Made by a program: the position numbers and the translations under genes. The notes beneath the pieces were generated by a model. That model did not search any database, was not told the origin of the DNA, and saw only the letters and a program-made list of their open reading frames with translations. Positions 55,206-62,617 of a stretch of 64,000 nt of DNA are shown in pieces. Each line of letters begins with the position of its first letter. Position 1 is the stretch's first letter. Source of the DNA: AP-15 sp963738185 (lineage in GTDB: Bacteria; Pseudomonadota; Alphaproteobacteria; ATCC43930; CGMCC-115725). The stretch lies in NCBI GenBank assembly GCA_963738185.1, contig CAVTVA010000001.1:496001-560000 (forward strand), written 5' to 3'.

Positions 55206-56813
55206 TCAAGCGGCCGCGGCGGCGCGGGGAGAAGCGGCGTCGAAGCTCCAGGGCAGCAATTCGGCGATACGACGGATCGGATGGTCTGCGATGCGGCCGA
55301 GGACGTCGCGCAGATAGGCCTCGGGGTCGAGGCCATTGAGTTTGGCGGTCTCGATCAGCGTGTACATCGCGGCGGCGCGCTCGCCGCCACTGTCCGAGCC
55401 GGCGAAGAGCCAATTTTTTCTGCCCAAAGTCAGGGGTCGGATTGCTCGCTCCGCTGCGTTGTTCGAGATCTCCAGGCGGCCATCCGTGAGATAACGGGTC
55501 AGCGCCTGCCAGCGTGAGCGGGCATAGCGGATCGCGCCGGCGAGTTCGCTCTTGCCGGACAGCTTCGGCAGGGTCGCGTCGAGGAACGCGGCAAGCTCCT
55601 CGACCAGCGGCACCGCGCGGGATTGCCGGATGCGCTGCCGCATCTCCGGCGGCAGCCCATTGGCGGCGCGCTCGATGTCGAACAGCCTACCGATGCGGTC
55701 GAGCGTCTCCTTGGCGAGCGGCGATCCGGCGAGGTGAAGGTCGTGGAATTTGCGCCGCACATGCGCCCAACAAAAGACCTCGGCGACATTGGCGGCCTTG
55801 CCGCCCTCGGCTTGGTAGAGCGGGCCGAAGCCGGCATAGCCATCGGCATGCAGGAAGCCGCGGAATTGGGCCAAGTGCCGGCGCGGGTGCTCGCCCTTGC
55901 GATCGGACGAATAGCGGTAGATCACCGCTGGCGGCGCGCGGCCGGCGTGCGGTCGCTCGTCACGCAGGTAGACCCATAATCGGCCGGTCTTGGTCCTGCC
56001 GGCGCCCGGCGCCAGCACCGGAACCGGGGTGTCGTCGCCGTGCAGCGCCGCCGCCGCCATCACGTGATCGCCGATCGCCGCGACGAGCGGTGCGGCAATC
56101 CACACCGCTTTGCCGACCCAGTTGGCCATCACCGCGCGGTCGAGATCGACCCCGTCGCGGGCGTAGATGCCGGCCTGGCGGTACAGCGGAAGGTGATCGC
56201 AATACTTGGAAACGAGGATGTGCGCGAGCAGCCCAGGGCTTGGCCGGCCGCGCTCGACCGGCAATGACGGCATCGGCTTCTGCACCATGCGGTCGCAGCG
56301 CCGACAGGAATAGGTCGGACGTATGTGCCGGATGACCTCGAAGCGGCCGGGGATGTAGTCCAGCAGCTCGCTGACATCCTCGCCGACCTTGCGCATCGTG
56401 CCGCCGCAGGCGGGGCAGGTGCAGTCCGGGGTATGGACGATCTCGCGGCGTGGCAGATGTTCGGGCAGCGGGCGCCGGCCGGGCGACTTCCTGTGCGCGG
56501 CCGTGCTCTCCCCCTCGTCATTCGCGGCGGAGGGTTCGGCCGGTCCGCTGGCGGCTTCGGTCTCCAGCTCGTCGAGCATCAGCTCCAGCTGCTCGATGAT
56601 GCGGCCGATCTTCTCCGAGGAGCGCCCGAACTGCTGTCGGCGCAACCGCGCGATCTGGATCTTCAGCTTCTCGATCTCGAGTGTCTTGCTGACCAGGCCG
56701 GCTTTCGCCGCGGCAAGTTCCGCCTCGCGCGCCGCACGCGCTTCACGCTCGGCGATCACCATCCGCCGCAGCGTGTCGACATCCTCGGGTAGTTGATCCC
56801 CCTGGGTCGGCAT
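55206..56813 (-). CDS. tnpC: IS66 transposase TnpC
   Basis: The 535-residue DDE transposase of IS66. It has the N-terminal leucine-zipper region (LVSKTLEIEKLKIQIARLRR) followed by QQFGRSSEKIG and a zinc-finger pair CTCPACGGTMRKVGEDVSEL. The SCRRCD pair, the catalytic region LHGDDTPVPVLAPG and HADGYAGFGPLYQ, and VFCWAHVRRKFHDLH are also present. The C-terminal LEISNNAAERAIRPLTLGRK with NWLFAGSDSGGERAA is the family hallmark. No interruption is seen. Confidence 0.95.
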   Translation of the reverse strand: MPTQGDQLPEDVDTLRRMVIAEREARAAREAELAAAKAGLVSKTLEIEKLKIQIARLRRQQFGRSSEKIGRIIEQLELMLDELETEAASGPAEPSAANDEGESTAAHRKSPGRRPLPEHLPRREIVHTPDCTCPACGGTMRKVGEDVSELLDYIPGRFEVIRHIRPTYSCRRCDRMVQKPMPSLPVERGRPSPGLLAHILVSKYCDHLPLYRQAGIYARDGVDLDRAVMANWVGKAVWIAAPLVAAIGDHVMAAAALHGDDTPVPVLAPGAGRTKTGRLWVYLRDERPHAGRAPPAVIYRYSSDRKGEHPRRHLAQFRGFLHADGYAGFGPLYQAEGGKAANVAEVFCWAHVRRKFHDLHLAGSPLAKETLDRIGRLFDIERAANGLPPEMRQRIRQSRAVPLVEELAAFLDATLPKLSGKSELAGAIRYARSRWQALTRYLTDGRLEISNNAAERAIRPLTLGRKNWLFAGSDSGGERAAAMYTLIETAKLNGLDPEAYLRDVLGRIADHPIRRIAELLPWSFDAASPRAAAAA

Positions 56814-56904
56814 GACCGGATTGGAGCAGAGCCGCGGCGTCTTGGCTCGCCAAAACCTTCGGTTGAGTCAATTGGTCGCACCCCCGACCACAGCCGACGC
56901 CGCG

Positions 56905-57252
56905 TCAGCCGGCGGCCTCGGGGCGCCAGGTTCGGATCGGCATCCTCCAGTCGATCCCCTCCAGCAGCATCGACAGCTGTGCTGCCGTCAGCCGCACCAC
57001 CCCGTCGGCCGGCGACGGCCAGATGAACCGGCCGCGCTCCAGTCGCTTGGCGAACAGGCACATGCCCTGCGTGTCCCAATAAAGCGCTTTGAGCAAATCG
57101 CCGCGGCGACCCCTGAAACAGAAGACATAGCCCGAAAACGGATCCTCCCGGAGCACCGCCTGAACCTGCATCGCCAGACCATCCATGCCCTTGCGCATGT
57201 CGGTCCGGCCGCAGGCCAGAAACACCTTCACCCCCGGCGGCAGCCCGATCAC
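56905..57252 (-). CDS. tnpB: IS66 accessory protein TnpB
   Basis: The 115-residue IS66 Orf2/TnpB. It starts VIGLPPGVKVFLACGRTDMR, continues KGMDGLAMQVQAVLREDPFS and GYVFCFRGRRGDLLKALYWD, and ends IDWRMPIRTWRPEAAG. The GTG start at 57252 overlaps the tnpA stop in GTGA, so the two are translationally coupled. It is required for full transposition in studied IS66 elements. Confidence 0.93.
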   Translation of the reverse strand: MIGLPPGVKVFLACGRTDMRKGMDGLAMQVQAVLREDPFSGYVFCFRGRRGDLLKALYWDTQGMCLFAKRLERGRFIWPSPADGVVRLTAAQLSMLLEGIDWRMPIRTWRPEAAG

Positions 57253-57608
57253 AATGCCGACCCGAGAACCGTCAGAACCCGGCGCAACGCCTCTGCGTCG
57301 ACATGGCGATCGACCCGAACCCGGCGCTCGCCCGGCAGCTCGATCACCATCTCGCCGACACCGCCAGCCGCCTCGCGTTCGGCCGGCGCCGGCACTACGA
57401 TCTCCACCGGCATGAATTCCACCGCCACTGCCGGCACCAGCGCCAGGGCGCCGTCCCGCGCCAATCGGCGCCACGTGTACAGCAGACCCGTCGAAATCCC
57501 GTAGCGCCGCGCGATCTGCGTCGGCGACGCCCCGGGCCGCAGCATCTCCGCCACCAACGCCAGCTTCTGTTCGCTGGTCCAGCGCCGCCGCCGTTCGGGC
57601 TGCGTCAA
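57249..57608 (-). CDS. tnpA: IS66 accessory protein TnpA
   Basis: The 119-residue IS66 Orf1/TnpA with a helix-turn-helix: RRRWTSEQKLALVAEMLRPG then ASPTQIARRYGISTGLLYTW. The C-terminal part has MVIELPGERRVRVDRHVDAE followed by ALRRVLTVL, the usual GxRVRV element. It is the first gene of the element and lies about 130 bases from its end. Confidence 0.92.
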   Translation of the reverse strand: MTQPERRRRWTSEQKLALVAEMLRPGASPTQIARRYGISTGLLYTWRRLARDGALALVPAVAVEFMPVEIVVPAPAEREAAGGVGEMVIELPGERRVRVDRHVDAEALRRVLTVLGSAL

Positions 57609-57740
57609 GATTCTCCGATACGGCCTCTACGGTCATCGTAAGCGCGCTCGTAAGCTGCTCTCAGACGGGCCTGCAGCCCGAAACCACGACCTACAGCCCC
57701 AGCCCCAACTCCCGCAAGGCAGCCCTCATTTGACGCTTAC

Positions 57741-57748
57741 GGCGAGGG
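57741..57748. repeat. Right copy of IS66 target-site duplication
   Basis: GGCGAGGG, identical to 55151-55158. The remaining bases up to 57962 contain only short frames with no ribosome binding site or recognisable product. Confidence 0.85.
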
Positions 57749-57962
57749 TGACATGACCCGCAAACCAACGGCGACGTTGCTTTCCCTTCAGCATTGGCGC
57801 CTGAAGACCATAGACCGTCAGGTGGCATGGCACCCCAACCGTCTCCTGCAAGAATTGCTATCGAAATGGCGAGCCGCTGCGTGCGTTGGAACGGACCGGG
57901 TGGATCCACGAAGTGTTGTCACCCTTTTGCGCTGGCGGTCGGTGCGGCCAAGGGCATGGTCC

Positions 57963-58913
57963 TTAATGCGGCAGCTCGGCCACAATTTTTGTCACGGTCG
58001 CTAAGTCAAATATTTCTATCGGAAAGGGAGGCTGCCTCTCCGCTAACCACGACCTGACCTCAACCTCTTCGTCGGCGCCATTGAGGATGAGCCAAATTTC
58101 CAATCGTTGCATGATGATATCCAATATCGCCTTTGCTTGTTGAGAAGCCAATCCCATTTCTATTCGAATCGGCACCATTTTCAGGCGCGCTTCGATCAGC
58201 TCCAAAAATTTCGTGATCCGCCAAATTACAGCATTTCCTGAAAGAGAGGTAAAATTTCCAAGGAAGACATAGCTCAATCCGTCAAACTTCACCAGAAAAT
58301 TAAACCCGAACGTACGCCCTAACTCAAACAACATACGCTCGTCGGTGCTTTGCTCGATGTTCACAAATGCTGCATCCTTAATTAATGTAAAGACCGACAA
58401 AATTTGGTCTACATTCGAGGTTGGTTGTGCCTGTGCGGTCTCTGCTATCGCCTTATCAATCGCAGAAACGGCTAACGTTTTGAAGTTCTCCTGGTTATAT
58501 TTCACAGTGTCCAAACTGGATACATTGAATGGAAGTATTTGACTGTCCTTCTGAAATGGGATAATATACTTATTATGACCCAACATAAGGCCATACTCCA
58601 TATTCACATTAGCGTTTGGGGTTTCCCGACCTCTGACGACATCGTGATTAGCTAACACAATACAGAACTGAGCAATTATGATTTTAGAGCATATCTTGGT
58701 GCAAAAGGCGAACCTAGCAGGTTCCAGCCGATCCCCAGCCTCGACGGGGGCAATGCCGCGCTCTTCCAATATGCTTTTCAAAATATCGCGCTCAAGGCCA
58801 CTGGTAGAGAATCCATACGCAATAAAGCAGCTGCGAGTCGACGAAAAGACGTAATCACAAACCGGTAACCCTATCACGCATTTCTCATTTTTGCGTATCC
58901 GGGTATCAACCAT
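57963..58913 (-). CDS. AT-rich orphan with TIR/deoxyribosyltransferase-like N-terminal domain
   Basis: A 316-residue soluble protein of no family I can name with certainty. Residues about 28-125 look like a Rossmann-type TIR or nucleoside-deoxyribosyltransferase-like domain. Strand CFIAYGFS leads to helix GLERDILKSILEERGI, then EAGDRLEP, buried strand SKIIIAQFCIVLANHD, and NANVNMEYGLMLGHNKYIIP. There Glu106 sits where these glycosidase-like folds keep a catalytic Glu. Residues 170-316 form a second, mixed domain. Codon use is A/T-rich: the 60 bases at 58081-58140 are 40% GC. It stands alone beside IS66, which suggests horizontal transfer and possibly defence or signalling. Confidence 0.7.
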   Translation of the reverse strand: MVDTRIRKNEKCVIGLPVCDYVFSSTRSCFIAYGFSTSGLERDILKSILEERGIAPVEAGDRLEPARFAFCTKICSKIIIAQFCIVLANHDVVRGRETPNANVNMEYGLMLGHNKYIIPFQKDSQILPFNVSSLDTVKYNQENFKTLAVSAIDKAIAETAQAQPTSNVDQILSVFTLIKDAAFVNIEQSTDERMLFELGRTFGFNFLVKFDGLSYVFLGNFTSLSGNAVIWRITKFLELIEARLKMVPIRIEMGLASQQAKAILDIIMQRLEIWLILNGADEEVEVRSWLAERQPPFPIEIFDLATVTKIVAELPH

Positions 58914-59090
58914 CTAATCTACACCTCTCACTGCCCGAATTTCGGCGCCGCGTCGCACATCACGGGATATGACCGAATGTGAACCTTTTGTTGATAGTTG
59001 TCCCGACAGAACGGATGTGGTCAACTCCCGTGCCAACTCGTTCCGTTGTGATAGGCAATATCTTGGCAGATAAAATTGACCGTTGACGGC

Positions 59091-60437
59091 TTAGCGCATG
59101 TTGCCGGTGTGGCCGAGGGAGTAGCGGCCGGGCTGCGGCCAGACGGTCAGCCCGTGCGGCTCCTTGCCGACCGGGATTTCTTTAACGCTGCCCGTTGTCG
59201 TGTCGATGTCGTAGACGACGTTGTCGTAGCGCCCAGCGAGCCACAGCTGTTTGCCGTCGGCGCTGACATTGCCCATATCGGGGCTGCCGCCGCCGGGGAT
59301 CGGCCAGGTTTTCACCACCGAGCGGGTGGCGAAATCGATGACGCTGACGCTGCCCGGACCGTGCGGCGGCCCGTGCACCTTGTGCGAGCCGCGGTTCGAC
59401 ACGTAGAGCTCCTTGCCGTCGCGACTCGGATAGAGCCCGTGGGTCCCGATCCCGGTATGGATAAATCCCACCCTGGCAAAGCTCGCGCCGTCCACCAGGA
59501 AAACCCCGTCGGCCAGCATATCGGCGATGTAGAACAGCTTGCCGTCGGGTGAGATGCGGATGTCCTGCGGCATGCCGCGAGCGTCGAGCTTCAGGTAGCC
59601 GAGCACCTTGCGGTTGACCATGTCGATCTTGACCAGACCGCCGCCGCGGAACTCGCAGGTAAAGATCGCATAGCGCCCGTCGATCGAGAAATCGGCGTGG
59701 TTGACGCCGGAGCAGCCGGGGGTCGGCACCGTCTGTTCCAGCTGCATCGTGTGCGGATCGCGGAAATCGAGCTGCTTCAAGCGCTCGGCGACGACGATCG
59801 CCGCCTTGCCGTCGGGCGTGAAATACATGTTGTAGGGGTCGGCCACCGCGATGCTCGGGCCGGGCTTGCCGGTCTTCGGGTCGATCGGGGTGAGGCTGCC
59901 TTCGTGGCCGCGGCGGCCGTTATTCGCCACCCACAAGGTCTGCAGGTCCCAGGATGGGACGACATGCTGCGGGATGATGCCGACCCGAAAGCGGTCGACC
60001 ACCTGCAGGCTCGCGGGATCGATCACGTAGACATCATCCGAGCGCAGATTCGGCACATAGATCCGGTGCAGCTCCCTGGCCACCGCCGGGCTCATCATAT
60101 TGACCCCGGCGGCACTATAGAGGTTGTCCGGGTTCAGCACCGGCGGCATGCCCGGCACGGTCTGGATCGCGGTCGCCGCAGCGGCGGCGCGCCCGATGGT
60201 GGCGGGCGGAGAGCTGGGGGCGGGAGTCTGGGTGTTGGGGGTCGCAGCCGCGGGTGCGGGAGCCGCGGCCGACTGGGCTACCCGCAGCACCGAGGCCGCC
60301 CCCGAGCACAATGCCGCGAACGCCTCCCTGGCGCTGCTCGCCGGCCATACCGGCAACCAGCAAATTGCCGCGCCGAGACCAATCAGCGGGACCACCCAGA
60401 ACGCAATGCGGAGCCAGCGAGGCATCTGCCGCTGCAC
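59091..60437 (-). CDS. Membrane-anchored YVTN/NHL-type beta-propeller protein
   Basis: A 448-residue protein with an N-terminal helix (WLRIAFWVVPLIGLGAAICW), an Ala/Pro-rich linker (about 55-95) and a seven-bladed YVTN-type propeller. Repeat strands include RIYVPNLRSDDVYVIDPASL, DGKAAIVVAERLKQLDFRD, DGRYAIFTCEF, DGKLFYIADMLADGVFLVDG and DGKELYVSNRG. Such proteins are often found in periplasmic redox or surface contexts. No haem or metal motif is seen. It is upstream of nothing on its strand except the AT-rich orphan gene, 177 bases on. Confidence 0.82.
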   Translation of the reverse strand: MQRQMPRWLRIAFWVVPLIGLGAAICWLPVWPASSAREAFAALCSGAASVLRVAQSAAAPAPAAATPNTQTPAPSSPPATIGRAAAAATAIQTVPGMPPVLNPDNLYSAAGVNMMSPAVARELHRIYVPNLRSDDVYVIDPASLQVVDRFRVGIIPQHVVPSWDLQTLWVANNGRRGHEGSLTPIDPKTGKPGPSIAVADPYNMYFTPDGKAAIVVAERLKQLDFRDPHTMQLEQTVPTPGCSGVNHADFSIDGRYAIFTCEFRGGGLVKIDMVNRKVLGYLKLDARGMPQDIRISPDGKLFYIADMLADGVFLVDGASFARVGFIHTGIGTHGLYPSRDGKELYVSNRGSHKVHGPPHGPGSVSVIDFATRSVVKTWPIPGGGSPDMGNVSADGKQLWLAGRYDNVVYDIDTTTGSVKEIPVGKEPHGLTVWPQPGRYSLGHTGNMR

Positions 60438-60505
60438 AGGAAACCTCCGATTTATCGTGTGAAAGACAAAGCAACGGCCGCGGCGGCGCCGAATCGATCC
60501 GAAGC

Positions 60506-61306
60506 TCAGCGGCGGGCGATGTCGTCTCGGATCGCGGCGACGGTCCGCCTTACGGTCAGATCGACGCCCAACTGCCCGAGTGCCGCGCTCGAACGGCGCG
60601 GGTCGCCGTGGGTGCCGTCGCCGGGTTTGGTCTCACCCAGCAAATCGGCGCGGACTAGGCTCGGATCGGTCGCCATCATCAGCGAGGTGTCGAGCAGGCC
60701 GGCATGGGTCCCGATCTCGGCCTCGCTGTAGCCCTTGCTTTTCAGCAATTGGCCGAACTCGACCTCGCTGGCCCGATAGTATTCGGTCAGCGCGAAGGCT
60801 CGCGCCGGCGTCCCCGCCCATTCGCGATCAAGCCGCTGCGCCACCGCCTCGTCGGCCTTCTGGTAGCCGCCGTGGTCGCCCAGAAAGACGATGTTGCGGA
60901 AGCCCGCGAGCTTAAAGCTCTTGGCCGCGTATTCGAGCGTCTGCTCGAAGGCGCCGACCGGGATGGTGATCGTGCCGGGAAACTTCAGATGCCCTTCGGG
61001 GTGGTCGACATTGCCTTCCGGAACATAGGCGATGACCGGCGCCACCAGCGCGTTGCCGAGCGCCTGGGCGATCTTTGCCGCCAGCACGTGCACCCGTACA
61101 TTGTGCTTGCCCAGCGCCATCTGCGGGCCGTTCTGCTCGGTCCCGCCGATCGGCACGAGGATCGTCGTCTTGCCGGCTGCGATGTCGGCGCGCAATTCGG
61201 GCCAGGTCAGCTCTTCGAGATAGAGGCTGGCGGACGACGCGGCGGCAGCATGCGCCGCAGCCCCGCCGACCAGCAGAACGCACAAAAACAGCAATCCCCT
61301 CGCCAT
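60506..61306 (-). CDS. Secreted creatininase-family protein
   Basis: A 266-residue protein of the creatininase/creatinine amidohydrolase family, here with a signal peptide (MARGLLFLCVLLVGGAAAHA). Metal-site motifs are VPIGGTEQNGPQMALGKHN (Glu and His), a middle DHPEGHLKFPGTITIP and FLGDHGGYQKADEAV, followed by THAGLLDTSLMM. Family members hydrolyse cyclic amides or act in cofactor tailoring; an exported version is less usual. The start at 61306 is set by the signal peptide; the open frame begins further up. Confidence 0.87.
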   Translation of the reverse strand: MARGLLFLCVLLVGGAAAHAAAASSASLYLEELTWPELRADIAAGKTTILVPIGGTEQNGPQMALGKHNVRVHVLAAKIAQALGNALVAPVIAYVPEGNVDHPEGHLKFPGTITIPVGAFEQTLEYAAKSFKLAGFRNIVFLGDHGGYQKADEAVAQRLDREWAGTPARAFALTEYYRASEVEFGQLLKSKGYSEAEIGTHAGLLDTSLMMATDPSLVRADLLGETKPGDGTHGDPRRSSAALGQLGVDLTVRRTVAAIRDDIARR

Positions 61307-61361
61307 CGCCGCAGACCCCCCGGTATCGGCAAATCGCGCCCCAACTCTCGCCTGATCCCGA

Positions 61362-62594
61362 TTACCCCGATCCCGGGAGCCAGGCAACAACCACTGCCGC
61401 CAGAGCGCCCAAGGCCACCACCAGCCAAGGCGGCACCCGCCACAGCGCCAGCCCCAGGAAGGCGGCGATCGCGATCGCGAAATCCGCCGGCGCATGAATG
61501 GCGCTCACCCACACCGGCCGGTAGAGCGCCGCCAACAGGACGCCGACGACCGCGGCATTGACGCCGCGCAACGCCGACTGCACCGCCGACCGCCGCCGCA
61601 ACCCGTCCCAGAACGGCAACGCCGCAATCAGCAGCAGAAAAGAAGGCAGGAAAATGGCAGCGAGACAAATGAGGCCGCCGACCCAGCCATTGGGGCTCGG
61701 CCCCATGACCGTGCCGAGATAGGCGGAAAACGTGAACAGCGGCCCAGGCACCGCCTGCGCCGCGCCATAGCCGGCGAGAAAGGCGTTGTTGTCGACCCAG
61801 CCCGGCGGCACCACCGAGGACTGCAAGAGCGGCAGCACGACATGCCCGCCGCCAAACACCAGCGCGCCCGAGCGATAGAACGAATCGACGAGTGCGATCG
61901 TGTGCGACGGCACCGCGGCGGCGAGCACCTGAAGCCCGATCAGCAATCCGAAAAAGGCGATTGCCGCGGCAACCGACCAGGAGCGCGGCAGGTGGATCGC
62001 GAGCGGCATTCCCGGCTGCGGTGCCGGCCCGCCGCGCAGCAGGGCCCACCCGATCAGCCCGCCGGCGGCGATCGCGCCGATCTGGCCGGCGGCGGACGGG
62101 ATCCCGAGCGCCAGGATCGCGGCGCCGATGGCGATCGTCGCGCGCGGCCGGTCGGGGCACAAATTGCGCGCCATGCCCCAGACCGCGTTCGCCACCACCG
62201 CCACGGCGACGATCTTGAGCCCGTGCAGCCACGGAGCATGGGCGAGGTCGCCGAACCGCGTCACCCCGTAGCCGAACAGGATCATCGCCACCGCGGACGG
62301 GGCGGTAAAGCCGAGCCAGGCGGCGAAGCCTCCCGGCAGGCCCGCGCGCAGGATGCCGAGGCTGATCCCGGTCTGGCTGCTGGCCGGCCCCGGCAGGAAT
62401 TGGCATAGCGCCACGATGTCGGCGAAGGCCGGCTCGTCGAGCCACCGGCGGCGCTCCACCAGCTCGGCCCGGAAATAGCCGAGATGCGCGACCGGGCCGC
62501 CAAACGAGGTCAGCCCCAGCCGCAAAAAGATGCGCAGCACCTCGAACGCGGACCCGCGCCGGCGCGTGACCGGCTCGGTTGCCGCGGCGCTCAT
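61362..62594 (-). CDS. chrA: Chromate efflux transporter ChrA
   Basis: A long-chain ChrA (CHR family) of 410 residues made of two homologous halves. The first half shows FLRLGLTSFGGPVAHLGYFR and CQFLPGPASSQTGISLG; the second shows SGALVFGGGHVVLPLL and GYGAAQAVPGPLFTFSAYLG. These FGGP/PGP motifs are diagnostic. It exports chromate by proton exchange. The start at 62594 follows the oxc stop by 23 bases on the same strand. The reading frame is open upstream into oxc only because of a frameshift there. Confidence 0.93.
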   Translation of the reverse strand: MSAAATEPVTRRRGSAFEVLRIFLRLGLTSFGGPVAHLGYFRAELVERRRWLDEPAFADIVALCQFLPGPASSQTGISLGILRAGLPGGFAAWLGFTAPSAVAMILFGYGVTRFGDLAHAPWLHGLKIVAVAVVANAVWGMARNLCPDRPRATIAIGAAILALGIPSAAGQIGAIAAGGLIGWALLRGGPAPQPGMPLAIHLPRSWSVAAAIAFFGLLIGLQVLAAAVPSHTIALVDSFYRSGALVFGGGHVVLPLLQSSVVPPGWVDNNAFLAGYGAAQAVPGPLFTFSAYLGTVMGPSPNGWVGGLICLAAIFLPSFLLLIAALPFWDGLRRRSAVQSALRGVNAAVVGVLLAALYRPVWVSAIHAPADFAIAIAAFLGLALWRVPPWLVVALGALAAVVVAWLPGSG

Positions 62595-62617
62595 TTCAAA
62601 GTGCCCATCGCCTGAAC

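Larger units (their letters stand above)
55159..57740 (-). mobile_element. IS66-family insertion sequence, intact
   Basis: A complete IS66 element of 2582 bp carrying tnpA, tnpB and tnpC. Its ends are GTAAGCGTC (left, from 55159) and the complement GACGCTTAC (right, to 57740). It is flanked by an exact 8-bp direct repeat GGCGAGGG at 55151-55158 and 57741-57748, the target-site size of this family. All three genes are open, so the element may still be active and its arrival here recent. Confidence 0.93.

Noticed and set aside
57753..58004. Small plus-strand ORF (83 aa) after IS66
   Set aside because: No ribosome binding site, no recognised family, and its end overlaps the AT-rich gene on the other strand.
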